Assembly (NCBI GenBank): GCA_015178975.1
Contig: WHVD01000259.1
Span: 1-64,000 of the forward strand
Direction: 5' to 3'
Length of the DNA stretch: 64,000 nt
DNA from: Hysterangium stoloniferum
Lineage: Eukaryota > Basidiomycota > Agaricomycetes > Hysterangiales > Hysterangiaceae
Positions 10,803-23,813 of this stretch are shown here, piece after piece; position 1 is the stretch's first letter; each line of letters opens with the position of its first letter. The notes beneath the pieces are model-generated. The model saw only the letters and a program-made list of their open reading frames with translations, had not been told where the DNA came from and searched no databases. The position numbers and the translations under genes are program-made.

Positions 10803-13257
10803 TCATAAACGCTCGATCAAACGAAGAATGTCCTTCATGGGAAGCCGTTCGTTGGGATTTTCTTTCCAGCATCCTTCACACAGATCCCAGAGGTCGTCTG
10901 TGAGAGCAACGGCACGGGATGCAGGTGGTCTTGCGGGTTTTTGACATTTAATAATCTGTATAACGACAGCAGCATTATTGATGCCAACATAAGGTAAGTT
11001 TCCAGACATAATCTCCTGGGGAAACATTCAGACAAATGGCTCACTCCGGCAGCTCACACACTTACCAGGACGGTCATCCCAAATCCCCATATGTCGCTCT
11101 GTTCATTGATTTCCGACCCCTGCAATGTTTCAGGAGACATCCATCTCGTTGAGCCGCCAATTCCGGGAGATGTGTTCAGGCCGAAGTTGTCCCCTCTAGA
11201 AAGCCCAAAGTCGGCCAAGCGGGCAACCCCCGTATCTGATACCAGAACATTTTCCTAAAGAGATATTCATATAACGCAGAAATCAATAAAAAAGAGACGC
11301 AACACACCGCTCGAATATCCCCGTGGGTGATCTTACGAGAATGTAAGAATGCTACTCCTTCGGCAAGTCCACTAATCTGGACCCGGGATAGCCAATTAAC
11401 AGTTAATACGTGGTATATTCGGCGACTTCACTAACCAATGGCAGTCGGTTTACAGTCGAATTGTTGAAAATGTAGCGAGCAGCATTTCCGTTAGACATCC
11501 ACGGAGAGATCAAAGCGGGGAGTTTATATCGCGAGTTAGCACAAAAATCGTAAGTGTAGCCTAGACAGGGCAATATATTGGGATGAACCAGATCGGACCA
11601 GATGACATACTCGCGCCACAATCGCTACGATTGAATGTAAGCGGTACTAAAACATCGAGTCGTTGCTAATCTATGACTCACTCTCATCAGCTTCGTTTCT
11701 TCACAGGGCGAATAATGGGCTTCATAACACCGAACCTCTTTTATTGCCACTGCCTTGTCCCCCATTGAACCGTTCCATATGTCTCCATATCCGCCGGATG
11801 TTATTGGCCATGGATTACTTCTCTCTATTAGACCATCAAGGCAACATAGTGAATCTTTCGGGAAAAAGTCTACAAGAGACACATGATCAATCTTTTGCTG
11901 TGTGAACAAGACGTGATGACCATTTCTCACCCGCAGATCCAGGCGGCTCGGTGTTTGCTCGCTTATCCTGAACTAAGCCAGGCTCCATAAAGCTGGGGGG
12001 GTCCTCCAGCGATAGAGGCGAAGAAATAAAACTGAGATTGTGTCGTGGGGGTTGCCCAGCCGAGTAATCAGCATCATTGGTGTCAAGGAGCGGTAAGAGA
12101 GTGTGTGATTTTGGTGTCCCAGAAATCGTGCCGCGGTCAACAGGCAATGGTGGCGAGGGCATCGAAATCGGCTGCAGTGGCGGGGACGTGAGCTGGGGTG
12201 TACAGAAGGTTCTTGGAACTATGCCAGAGGGGGGGTTAGCGGAGTGGGGCATTTGGGAAGGGAGATCTCCGGTCAACGGTATATGGCCCATAAGGGTCGA
12301 CATCAAAGTAAAGAAGTTGAGCGGTGGGTTTGAGCCTGGATGCTCAGGTTCAGGAGAGGTCACGGGTGTTTGGAGTTGAAGTGTCGTGGAGCTCCTCGAA
12401 GGACGTGCCGCGCTAGTTGTATTACGGTTTTTTCTAGGCTGTACACGGGACTCGGGCTGAGATTCAGTTGAAACATTAGGAATAACGGTGGGGGAAACAA
12501 CGGCGGGGGAAACAGCGGTGGGGGAGACAAGGCTTGATGGAAGGGGCACAGATTCCACACTGGGGTATCTGTGATATTTCAGCGGAAATAAAAGGTTGAA
12601 TATGGTGGTCATAAATGGCAATAAAATTGAAACATACCCTTGTCGTGGCCTTTGAGCTGTATGTGCAGGGTTCCCAAGCACTGGAGGTCGCTTTGAACCA
12701 TCTGCCACGTCGTTGACGTTTGGGATGCCATCGCCTACGAAAGAATCAGACTCGATGCCGATAATCCTCTGAGGAGCCGTTTCTGCTAATGAAGGAGGCT
12801 CTAAAGATTTATCGATATCTTCGACGGTGGCCGCACTGCGCTTGTGCAAGTCATGGTCAGAATGGCAAGTCACATCGCAGCGTCGCCGCTTGTTGAATTC
12901 AACTATAACCCCGTCCGCTAATTCCATGAAATCACTATCCTCAAGACTGGCTATCTTGGCGAGAACAGGATGGGTCTTTGGACACCAATAATCAAGATTT
13001 AAAATCATAAAATCGTCCTCGTGCGATCCTCGATTATGATAAGCAAATTCGAGATATACTGCTACACTCAATACAGTGAGCTGAGTAACTTCAAGTTTTT
13101 CAATAATCTCTGTAAGTTTCCCATTGGGAGGCGTCGGAGTAGATACTTTCCAGTTCGGAAATAACTGAGGCAGATATGGTCTGATCAAAGTGTCCTGGGG
13201 AGGTGAATAATCGGCGATGTCACGACAGATCTCTAAAATGTATTGACGTGCCGGCAT
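10803..13257 (-). CDS. TKL-like protein kinase with N-terminal helical domain (kinase 2)
   Basis: Modelled as seven exons (13257-12638, 12568-11931, 11869-11682, 11624-11436, 11376-11308, 11254-11066, 11015-10803), 701 residues. The N-terminal region matches that of kinase 1 (EIIEKLEVTQLTVLSVAV against EIVDTLESFSTLQLTALAIA). The linker is longer and Pro/Ser-rich, with a small five-residue repeat (SPTAV, SPAVV, SPTVI). The kinase domain has GGYGDIW (about 445), VAIK (Lys about 463), HGDIRAEN (Asp about 565), DFG (Asp about 583) and SDIWGFGM. Four introns inside the kinase domain fall at the same codons as in kinase 1. The first intron (69 nt) has no stop and keeps frame, so its retention would add 23 residues; I prefer splicing because donor and acceptor are good. 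Confidence 0.88.
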
Positions 13258-16200
13258 ATTGGACTATGGTCGTGTATCATACGGTGTATCGCTAGTATTT
13301 GGATGAGCTATCGACAATGATGGTATGAGCGGGAGTGTCGCCAAGCGTTTGTTCTATATTATAATAAAATTCTCAGTACTCTTCGAATTCTGCAAAGCAC
13401 CGTCTTGCCTGCAGGAATCGTTTGAAGTTGATAGCGAAATGTCGTGATATCGTTAGTTGAAAACGTACCCACAAGAGGGCAGTAGAGAGTTAAAGAAGAA
13501 AGCAACCCCAAAAAAATAGAGAGTCCAAGCATTTCGAAAAATGCATGGCAGATCACGCATACACCACGCGTCTCTTGCAAGGTATAATTTCGGGGCCAAG
13601 TAGCATTGTGGCAATTCAATGTACTTACGTATGTTTCTGACGTTATAACTGTGACACCCGAGCGCCATAAAAGAGGGGATCGTGCCAAATCACTGGCGGT
13701 AATCGAAATATGTACGTAGACCGTTTATCAGTCTTCATCGGTACAAGATTTCACATATTCGAGGTGGCTATCCCCGATATGTGCTTAAGTTTGAACCGCC
13801 ATGGGTACCAACCTTAATAGCGCTGGTTGATTTTCTTGACCAGGGAGCGCGGTTCAAGCATCTTTCCAAGTTTACGCTGAGGAGGGAGGGAGCCAGAGAG
13901 CACGTCCATATTAGATATACTTGTGTAGAACCAGCACGTGTGCGAGGTGACGACAACTACAGGAGGTCGGATTCATTATATATATATATTGGGAGAAGGG
14001 GTCGACATCTAAATGGCAAGGACAAACGAGAATTTAGTTCACATTAATGTTGTTCTTTAATCCAGACCGAAAATCGGGAATACAGACGCTTTAACCTCAA
14101 AATCAATAATAAGCCTTTATCCCGTTTATGCCAGTGGGTACCCACTATAACTTATATAATTAGTACGCAGGCGATGATAGAATGATCCCACGGGATGGAA
14201 GCAGCCCACATCAAAGTCATAGGTCGTCCTCATTGACCCCGATTCCGAGTAGACCACTTTCCACGTTGCCAAGTCAATCTTTTCACACTGATATCAGGTC
14301 GCATTCTATCTGTTATTGAATCGGCACAATAGACACGTGTTTCTCGATTATTTGCCGGAATTCTTGAGTAAGTGTAAGTAAATAAATATATCTAGCTGTC
14401 CTTTCTAAGGAATAGATTAATGTGCTAGCGTTTGTTTAAAGAATAAAGTGCGAATTTAAATGTTTATTTTGAATTCAATATTGCTGCTCATCGTCGTTGA
14501 CGACGACAACGTGTGCATATAGATCATCAATATACCCACTGAATCGCTATTATAAAGTGCCATACTTCTGGCGGGGGGCAGCTATGCCGCATTGTCCTGA
14601 CCTGTAACAAACAGTCCTCAAATAATAACAATAATCCCAAGCAACAAGTTTCCAACATTGTTCTGTCTATGGGAATCCAAGCTACAAGGGCGTACGATGC
14701 GGTTCTACAAGTCATTCGTCCCATGCCAAGCGTAAGACGACTAACATGCAATGCAGGCGTTGAAGCCTACCGACAAAGACCAGAGCAAAATGGGGCGGTG
14801 TTGAACTCCAGCCGTGAGATTGGAACCAAGTCATTTTTTTTCAGGCACCAGCCAATGATTCTCACGGAATATGAAGGGAACAGCAAGGCCAGGGCATGCA
14901 TACTCGAACACCCCACAAAAATAATGATAGCGTCAATGATATAGATGTATATCAATTAATCCGTGTGGTAGGAATGAACACCTTTCTTCATATCTGTGTC
15001 AAACCTGACACCAACAAAATACAATAGTTGCAAATATATTACACAACATCTAGGAAGCTGGGGATTCAGTAAGCTGATGTGAAAATGGAGTCAATGGAGT
15101 AAAAGTGTCACAAACCAAGAGGTCATCCGTGAGCAAATTCGCGACGACGTGCGCTGAAACCCCGACTACAAGAAAAGCGCTGTTATAAATGGCCCAGTAC
15201 AAAGTTGCAAGTCCTCCAGGAAAGTCGCAATCACTCATCTACGTCATTTGAATACATTTATGGAGCCCGATCGTTCCACATGATAGAAGAACAATATGCA
15301 AGGAACAAAGAACCACAAGGGAAGTCTCTTGAATCTCCGTCGAAATAGGAAGTACAACGTGGTGGCAAAGATCAGACGGAGACCTATCCTCGTAAACAAT
15401 TCAAGCAGGTTTAATTGATCATTTGCCAAAGATAGTCATGAGCGACTCACCATAAGCGATAGTATCTACATGGACGTTCTCCTTTTGTTATCGACAGCGG
15501 GTTCAGGTTTGTCAGTGATGTAACAATACAAGATCTATGGACCGAAACTACAAGACTCCAGACAGAGAACAGCGAGCCAGCTGAAATAGCAATAGATATC
15601 GATTGCTGACTCGCCACGGGCTAACCTATGTTATTGATCTAGCCCAAAGGCTTTAATAGCATTCCCTGTGTCGTATAATCCACCAGGGGGTATTCCCATA
15701 TGCGGCGACACGCTTGCCACTGTGGTTGACTACCCGTTTTGAAAGTGCCCAGGGTGATAGTAGACAATTGGAGAGGAACATTAGAGGGTTCTCTACCAGA
15801 ACTGGCTCGTTCGGTGGAAAGGGAGAATCGCCTGACTGAGTGAAGACACTACTCGTCTAGTAGCGAGAGAATGGTGTGGCTTGACGCCCAGCCGACGTGA
15901 AAAATTGGGAGATTGAAGTGATTGCTGTGCTTTAGAATTATTCCAGAGGAACATGCTGTTGTGTGGGATAGAGAAAAGCGAGACATGCTGGATTTAGTAC
16001 GAATCAAAAAAATCACCTGTGCTACAGTCCATACCAAACATGTTGAAGTCGTCGGTATTAGGTTAGCCGTACAAAATGTAGGAGGGTTTAAAATTTATGC
16101 TTTGTTCCTTTATAAAACCAAGGAAGCAGCAAGCCAGGCTTAGGTTCATTTCAACGTGTTCATTATCTGCAGGCAGCCGTCTCAACCAATTTATTGGACA

Positions 16201-16464
16201 ACATGGAAGCTAGATACACTCGCCATGATGCAGCAACTACCGGGAGTAAGGCGGAACAACTGAGATAGATGCAAACATTAAGGATTGAATAGGCAGTAAA
16301 ATCGGACCTCATAGCGGGAGTTTCATTACAAAACTTTATCGGGGTTCGTCGTTTGTGTGGAGGCTGTTTATTGCATACATAGTCAATAATATTAAAATGA
16401 CCGCATGGGGTCTTGTGGTACGAAATTGATAGGTAAATACGTGGTACGTCGCAATAAAATGATC
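13258..16464. other. Gene-poor stretch with unassigned small frames
   Basis: No family is recognised over 3.2 kb. Two adjoining minus-strand frames (15429-15244 and 15238-15050, about 60 codons each) are hydrophobic and could be exons of a small membrane protein, but I found no convincing splice junction joining them. Other frames of 60-110 codons overlap on both strands without motifs. A short TA repeat lies near 13976-13990. Confidence 0.45.
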
Positions 16465-17376
16465 TCACAAACCTGGAAGCTGAACTGCCTGCCTCCAATC
16501 CGCACAGCCCTCTATATTATCCCAGACCGTTTGTCCCGACTCGAATAAATCAATTAATTCATCGCGCGACATGCCTGTCGCGACACGCAAACGATTATCC
16601 GTGATCTGCGCAAGCAATTTCCACGACTCGCCGTGGAACTCATATGGCGCACCGGACATGAGAGAATGGACAAGAACAATCTTCATCGATGGCATTGCCA
16701 AAAGAAGTTCTATGGCCTCAAGTAATGCATCGGTCGTGTCGGAATCTGTCCAAAATCCAAAGCAGATGTGGGACAATGGCATTGTGCTGCATAGTTCGAG
16801 ATGTGATGGCGAGTATATATTGTCGATATACAGGTGAGTGGTATTCTCAAACAGTATTCTGCGGGGATTCAGCCACTGGCTGGGAGCGTTGAGAACCATG
16901 ATATGCCGCGGTTGTGGCCATAAGGAAATTTCATCGACAGCGGGATCGTCAGCATCGAAAGGCGACCGAAAAAGCGGGCAGATAAGAAGATGCTGAACGT
17001 CACGGCAGATCGACAATGTCCAGTCGCAGTGGGTCATCGCATAACGGTGGATGGATAGGTGGGTAATGTATTTCGAGGGGTCATTCGGTCCACATTGGGC
17101 TGCCTCTACACCTTGGATGAAAGATATGATAGTCTCTCGCTTGTCTAGGGAAACATATTCGTATAAAATAGGTATGACCCAGTGGTGAACAAGCTTGGAT
17201 ACTAAAGCCAAGCCGGGGCCAGTTGACGTGTCTGACAACACGGCGATTTCAACAATCTCGCGTATAAGCTCCACGGGGAGTGACGTTGTAAACATGCTAC
17301 GCATGGTCATATATGAAGTTGAATCGAAAATTTCGAAATCGCTACCACAATGGAGGCGGGCTGGATGCTGCATCAA
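16465..17376 (-). CDS. F-box-like protein
   Basis: Single exon, 303 residues. The segment TTSLPVELIREIVEIAVLSD at about residues 30-49 is the short F-box-like motif common at the start of mushroom proteins of this type; such domains dock onto Skp1 in SCF ubiquitin ligases. The rest is weakly leucine-rich with repeated positions for tryptophan and histidine, but I could not count leucine-rich repeats. An internal Met (MTMRSMFTTSLPV) just before the motif could be the true start. The C-terminus (QLPGL) is followed at once by a possible splice donor (GTTTGTGAG), so a further short exon downstream cannot be excluded. The substrate is unknown. Confidence 0.75.
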   Translation of the reverse strand: MMQHPARLHCGSDFEIFDSTSYMTMRSMFTTSLPVELIREIVEIAVLSDTSTGPGLALVSKLVHHWVIPILYEYVSLDKRETIISFIQGVEAAQCGPNDPSKYITHLSIHRYAMTHCDWTLSICRDVQHLLICPLFRSPFDADDPAVDEISLWPQPRHIMVLNAPSQWLNPRRILFENTTHLYIDNIYSPSHLELCSTMPLSHICFGFWTDSDTTDALLEAIELLLAMPSMKIVLVHSLMSGAPYEFHGESWKLLAQITDNRLRVATGMSRDELIDLFESGQTVWDNIEGCADWRQAVQLPGL

Positions 17377-17614
17377 AACGCCTGTAAAATCCGAATGAGC
17401 ATCGCCGGGAAACTATGATCCAGAATTAATTATCGTGCATGTACGTGGTGCGGTGCAATTTATTTGAAACGATAGATAATGTTTTGAGAAAACTCTTGCT
17501 CAGACTGGAGTTATATGGCTTCTGCTATTACAGTAAGTAGTAGTCAAAAAGAGACCAAAGATACTGAATTCAAACTCCGCTTGCCACTCTTCTCACTGTC
17601 CACTTACGGTATTC

Positions 17615-20601
17615 ATGGCCGAATCTATCAGTCTTGAAGAAACAAACAAAATCCGTATCTCGTTGGGTCTCAAGCCACTCACGGACGATGCAGAACCCGT
17701 TAATACCAAAGAACAAACAGCAGAGGATAATTATGCTAAGCGCAAAGACGATGAAACGAAGGAACGAGAACGAAAGTAAGTGGCTCTTATGGCTTTTAAC
17801 CAGTTACTGATTGCCCGACCATATATAATGTTATATAGACGAGTCCAAGGCAACATTGCGAAGTAAGTGTCATTACTGTCTTTTGCGCATCTTCAACCTA
17901 CTTCTACTTGTTTCCTTGCGTTCAGGCACCCGTTTGAGCAGGTTGCTCACCAAATGCTCTTTCTAGGATCAGAAATAGGCGTGAACTGAATGCGTCACTC
18001 ATCGGAACTACCCTCGGCGAGGATGAAGAAGTCGATGACACCATGAAGTGGATAAAACAAAGTAAGAAGAAGGCCAAGGAGTTGGCGAAGAAACGTCAGG
18101 AAGAAATGGATGCTTTGGATAAAGCTATTCAAGAGGAATACACTGAAAGTACGTATCATTTATCAGACTATGTGGGACCGATGCCAAATTCATTTATTGC
18201 AGAGGATCTTGCTGGCTTGAAGGTTAACCATGACTTTGAGGCCTTGAATGAAGGCGAAGAGCGAATACTCACACTTAAAGACAGTCGTATCCTTGACGGC
18301 GAAGGTATGTATCAAGATTTTGTTTGTAGTACCTGCTGACCGTCCAATCTAGAGGATGAACTTCAGAACGTTGAGCTTGCTGAGGATGAGCGCACGAAAA
18401 AGAACAATGAGCTAAAGATCAAGAAGAGGGATTATACCGGGTATGATGACGACGAATTCGTCGCTGGGAATGAAGGAATGAAACGTGCTGTTTTAGCCAA
18501 ATACGACGAGGATATCAATGGGACGCCCGAAATTGTAAGTGTAGCTTGTTATTTATCTCGCCTTCTCACCTGGTGATCTGTTATTTTAGGGTTTTCGATT
18601 GGGTGGGGCGGAGCCTAAGGTGTTGCGACCGACTCGACAGATGAAAGAAGAAGAAGCTGCTAGAGTCAATAAATCATTATTATCCATAGACTATTCAAGT
18701 GGGTTTTGTTTCTATACCATATGTCAGTGATTCTGGTTCTGATTGTTGGCACAGAGAACTTTGATATGGCAGATTACCAACAGGAGAGCGACGTTACTTT
18801 CAAGAAAAAGGTAAACTATCAAGCCTGCGTTTGTGTTTCAAATTCGTGATTTACCTTGCTTTTATTTGTAGGGCAAGAAGAAACGTCCTTCCCGACGTGT
18901 CGTTGAGGTTGACCCAGCTGATAATCTACCTCCCATCGACAACAAGATGGATGTAGATGAGAAGCCGACGACCCGTAGACGCGATCTTGAAGATAACTTA
19001 ATAGATGATGATGACATCCAGGCTGCACTCGCTCGTCAGCGGCGATCTAAAATTAAGAAGGCAAAACCATTGGACCCTGAAGAGATTGCGCGAAAAAGTA
19101 TGTGCTTTAATTTGAACTCAATGACAGATTAAAATTAACAGTCCTCAGTTTTGGAAGAACGCGCTAGAGAACAAGCGGACGATGCTGCCCGAATGGATGT
19201 AGAAGTCAAAGGGGAAGAAGCAGATCCTTCTAATCCGACCGGTGAAGTGGATGGCATTGAATTTGACGACACCTCTGAGTTTGTTCGTGCCATTCAGTAC
19301 AACCCCGTGGTGATTAAGGAGGAGGAGAAACCTGCGCGACTACCTTCTGCTCGTGCGGAATCCAGGGTCGACCCAGATCGTACTCGCACTGATTCACCGA
19401 TGGAAACGGATCAGGCAGTAGAAGAACTTGAGGCCGGGGAAGTGGCTGTCAAAGAGGAGGACGAAGAAGATGAGGCTATGCTAAACGCTATTGAGGCTGC
19501 CATCACTGCTACTGAAGCAGAAGAAATGGCAAATGGCGGCGAATCTATTGTGAGTATAGTTTATGTTTCATTTCATCACTGCTGACGACGTGTACTCGTC
19601 AGGTCGGAACTTCGTCCGAAGGGACATTTGCATCCGGTATGGCGTCGACTCTTACCATTCTACGCCAGCAAGGCATCCTTGCGGCGCCGTCTGCTGATCA
19701 AATGGAACGTGAACGCGTGCAGCGCCAGCGAGATCTTTGGCTGGCGGAACAACGGCGTCGCCTTGTTCAACGTGAAATAGATCGGTCCAGAGCGCGTGGA
19801 TCAGGGAAGGACCAGGCGACGCGTGAATATGAGAACCGTATGCGAGAGCAACAAGAAGCCCGCGAAGGCCTCGACCATTTCAAAAACTACAAGCCTGATA
19901 TCAACATCGTTTATCATGATGAGTTCGGACGAGAGTTAACGCCCAAGGAGGCTTGGAAGGCCTTGAGTCATCGTTTCCATGGCAAAGGTTCGGGTCGGGC
20001 GAAGACAGAGAAGCGTTTGAAAAGGATTGCGGAGGAGAAGAAAAAGGAAGCCATGGCGAGCGGGGATACACCCTTGAGTATGAATAGAGCATTCCAATTC
20101 CGTCAAGAGAAAGCAGGTCAGGCACACATGGTACTCTCGGTTGGCAACAGAGGGTGGGTGTTCTTTACCATTTTTTATATCTTACGCCTTTATATCTTAT
20201 ATAATTATAGTGCCGTACCCCAGATCAGTGAATTTCTCGACTCACAGCCGCTCACGAAGGGAGCGAAGTCAGAGAAGAAGGGGAAGAAGAAGAAGGAAGA
20301 CAAGACCGCGGCCCCTCAGGTTGTCGACATGACCGGCTTTACTGCTATGCCTGCCGCAATTATGCCTGCCTCAGCATCAGCATCAGCGTCCCCTGTACCA
20401 GCTCCGACCACAAGCGTAGGTTCCCCTGCCCCTAAGCCAGGCTTCTCGAGGATTGTCAGCGAGTCATCGCCTGCTCCAGGCTCGATATCAGGCACGCCTG
20501 TACCCGCCAACGGCGAACGGACAAAGGTAGCGTTCGGGTTTGGCACGAAACGTAAGGCAGGAGAAGATCCATCGGGAACACCTCCGACCAAGAAACGATA
20601 G
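17615..20601 (+). CDS. SNU66: Snu66/SART1, U4/U6.U5 tri-snRNP component
   Basis: Eleven exons (17615-17775, 17839-17862, 17967-18148, 18203-18304, 18353-18534, 18590-18698, 18755-18810, 18872-19097, 19149-19549, 19603-20153, 20211-20601) give 794 residues in one frame. The N-terminus MAESISLEETNKIRISLGLK carries the SART1 signature (EETN-x-R-x-x-LGLKPL), and the last third holds YHDEFGRELTPKEAWKALSH and HRFHGKGSGRAKTEKR, the most conserved block of the family. The middle is charged, Lys/Glu-rich and probably coiled or disordered; the tail has an Ala/Ser run. The protein belongs to the spliceosomal tri-snRNP and acts in the nucleus before catalytic activation. Exon 2 is only 24 nt. At exon 9 two AG acceptors lie 8 nt apart; only the second keeps frame. 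Confidence 0.96.
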
Positions 20602-21356
20602 AATTTGCGGCAGTAGAATTCAGGTCATGTATCAACGAATGCTGTATCAAATTGACGTTCGCGCTATTGCGAAAATATAATATAGACCATCAGTGAAGAT
20701 TGAGCTTGAGCTGCTTGGAAATAACATGTATTAGCTACAATCTATGCTTCACGAACCGTCTGCTCCATTCAATACAACGGATAGCGTACTTTCTAGGGGC
20801 GTCACCATTTGGGTGTAATCTGGGTAGACTCGCTACTGTTTCATGAAGGATCAGTACTATAAACATACATCCCACGTTTAATTAAACCCATTTATGTAGG
20901 TTTTCGATTTATGGGGAGGTCTAAACAGTCGCGATGGGAAGCCTGGAGCCTGGCGACAAAAAATCATGCTACAGCGCCAACTCCCAGGACTCACTCAGTA
21001 TCCCAAACACATCAGCTTCACTCAAGTTATGATACATATAATTAAAGTCGATAAGGATTGTTGTATTCGTTTTAACTGTTCTGAATGCAAGGATAAGATC
21101 GAGCTTGGCACAATCTCGTGTGGCCGTATTCCGGTTCACATTTATGTAAGTAATAACATAAAACAATTTTCGATACATAATTTAACTTCATGAAAACATA
21201 TTGAACTTGATGCGTAAGTGTAATATGAGCGGAGGGAGGATCCGGATAAGTATGCGAGAGAGGAGTGATCTTTTGTAATATACAGTGGGCAGGCTTATAT
21301 GTTTCTGTCCGACATCCCCGAGTTTGATGAGTGATATAGATACCAGCAATACACAC
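20602..21356. other. Convergent 3' spacer
   Basis: About 750 bp between the stop codons of SNU66 and the RMND1-type gene, which converge here. I see only short frames without motifs; it presumably holds both transcript ends. Confidence 0.6.
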
Positions 21357-22820
21357 TTATTCGACTTGCGGTTTAATTTCTATTTCGGAAGCGTGGCGAG
21401 CGGCAGGTTTGCCCGTTATCATTTCCCATAGTTCTGGTCCATCCCGGATAAGGGCCTTCAGAAGATCAATTTAGTTGGAACTTAGCCTCAGGCATACCAA
21501 TAAGCGACGTACGATGGAGGCTTCTACTGCAATAAGGACAATGATGATTACTTCCATACGGTAGCTTGATGACTTCACACCAAATATACAGACGTAAGTA
21601 GGTGCAAAAATTGCAAGACGAAAGGGAGTAGTACCTCGACTAAAAGCTCCCTAAGTGTAGATTGCACCTAACCGAAATAAAAACACATGATTATATGTAG
21701 CAAGAAAATATTCAGAAGGGCTTGCCTCGGCTGCATAAGTAATTTTCTCATTGACAGAAGCAATTCTGGCTTTGATTTCCAAGGCATCACTGACAGTATG
21801 AAAATAACCTTGTAGATATGTTGTAAAAATGACGCCAGGATAGTTTCGAGGAACATACCTTCAAGTTCTGGTTCTGTCCAATAGAAATCCGGCGTATCGC
21901 CGAAATTCTCCCGATTGAGGTTTGCATGCTGTCGGAAACGTAATAATTCTCCAAGTTTCTTGATTAACGCCTTACGACCGAGACTGGGTCTACCTGTTTT
22001 GCTGAGAGAATGCGGTAGCAGCGCCACGCTCTGGAGGAAACGCTCTAATGACGACTCTAGACCTGACAGTGCGGTAGAGCGTGCGAGTGCCTGAGAGAAT
22101 GCGTATCTTGCGGGTAATGATGTCAAGGGTAGAGTAGGGGTAGGAAGCTCAGCGAGTAAGGGCTCTAATGTAGACGCATCTGAAAGCGGGGGTGTTGTGC
22201 CAAGGATGATGAGATCTCCTTGCAAACGTGTAGGTCTGACAAAAAAAAGGCATAAATAGATATTGTGAGCGACGAAAAATACATTAGACACACTCTTTAG
22301 GGTCAGTAACATATTCCAAGTCCTCGGTCTCATCCTCCTTCAAAGGCGCAATCTCAATGCCCGAGACACTTTGTAATACTTCTTTCTTGAATCTTTCGGC
22401 CTCGTGTTCCCCAAGCCCCCAACAGACGAAACTTCCGTTAGAAAACACAAAAACCTCACCTTCTTTACCGGGTCGTCCCCATTTGGGGATCCAACACGCT
22501 TCCTGAAAGGTGCGTGCGGTAGTTGGCAAAGCCGGGGAGGAAAATAGATGTTGCAGCCCATATCTTTCGGCTGTGGTCATAGTAAAGACGGGTTGAATGG
22601 AGCCTCTGGTTGGCGTGGGGTTAACACGGATAGGAAGCGAGGCAGATGCGGCTCTGCGCAGGGATGTTGTGGCTTTCGGTTTCGGCTTGGAAGGGGCTTC
22701 AGGAGGTGGCACAGATGCCATTGTGCGAATGGGAAATTTTATGTATGAACGATGACATGTCGCACGCAGAAAATTATTGAAAAGGGTAGCCTGTAACGAA
22801 ACATCGTCAGATTTTAGCAT
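21357..22820 (-). CDS. RMND1/DUF155-family protein, probably mitochondrial
   Basis: Six exons (22820-22294, 22235-21859, 21808-21726, 21667-21635, 21572-21498, 21455-21357), 397 residues. The family is shown by FVFSNGSFVCWGL, YVTDPKEPTRLQGDLIILG, FSQALARSTALS, LNRENFGDTPDFYW and a hydrophobic segment near the C-terminus (MEVIIIVLIAVEASIV), likely a membrane span, ending in LIRDGPELWEMITG. Animal RMND1 supports mitochondrial translation; yeast relatives are poorly defined. The first Met gives a 33-residue basic leader, MLKSDDVSLQ to KFPIRT, before a second Met (MASVPPPEAP, 22722), and the longer form suits mitochondrial import. Intron 21668-21725 has a GC donor (GAG|GCAAGC), and the resulting VQSTLRELL fits the family. 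Confidence 0.92.
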
Positions 22821-23813
22821 GGTTGGACTTGGTTGTTCTCCCAGAACCGTATAGGGTAAACAAGAGCACTGCCATGTCTGAACAGCATATAACTTTCAGA
22901 ACAGCAAGTTACAGGGCTGGTTAGGTCCACCCGCTGATGGAAGATTGTTTCCAAGTGCGAATGAGGATCGTTATTTACCTTGAGCATAGTGTTGGCCTTA
23001 GAAAATGTTGTTTACATAATCCATTTGTAAGCAGCAATTCTGACCGACAGAAAAATGCCAGATTTATGATCAGCTTCAAAGATTGATTCCACCTGCCAAT
23101 ATATCTGCTCTATTAAAATAGAATTATGGTGTACCAATCTTGGTATCGATTTTAAACAACTTAAACTGTTATTTCAATTAATCGGCTAATAGGATTATGG
23201 TCCCGGGAAATCGGCGAGACTTACAATTGCATCACGTGTGATTCGAGGCGCGTTACGAGTTGTAAATACTACTGTTGACATGGTAAAGCTTTATGAAATC
23301 CAAATCCCTTCCAGTTTCTTTGACGATTCCTGGTATTTTTTTCAGGTGGCTTATTGAATTTGAGGACTTCGTTCCATTTATACGCAGGGCATCCATTCTA
23401 TGAGTACATGACAAAAATACCCATTTTTTCTTTACTGGATCCCGGGCCTGGTCCTGATATTTAGCGGGCGTTTAATGAATCAAAGGAGGTGAGTAGCTGA
23501 AGGCCACACTTTAAGACATATCGAGATGCTACGGTCATTGTGACGAGGAAGGAGAATCACAATCTTGTCGCATCGATTAGGACCCGGCACGCGGGGTTTT
23601 CAAGACACACCGAAAAGAAATAAGGATGCGACTATGAAGCAGCAGACTCCTCCACCTGTTGCATGCCGGCCCTTCACGTTTCAGATCTGTACAATTTCCT
23701 TGATCCAAGAACTGATCGGTCACAGCGCCGCAATCAATTGGAAATGTATGGGAGACGAAAGCCTACAAGTGGATACACTGAAGTCACCTATGAATCACAT
23801 GTGTGTCTGCGTG
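22821..23813. other. Intergenic stretch upstream of the RMND1-type gene
   Basis: About 1 kb between two minus-strand genes. Frames at 23565-23900 overlap the PTPA 3' end and carry no motif. I see no gene or repeat. Confidence 0.6.

Noticed and set aside
15050-15429. Two hydrophobic minus-strand frames resembling a small membrane protein
   Set aside because: They lie in different frames and I could not find a donor/acceptor pair of normal size joining them; kept only as a remark.
16163-16498. Minus-strand frame overlapping the F-box-like gene end, as a possible extra exon
   Set aside because: The F-box-like gene ends in frame with its own stop, and the downstream frame has no F-box-family text.
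20966-21356. Small frames on both strands in the SNU66/RMND1 spacer
   Set aside because: Short, overlapping and without motifs; better explained as 3' untranslated sequence.
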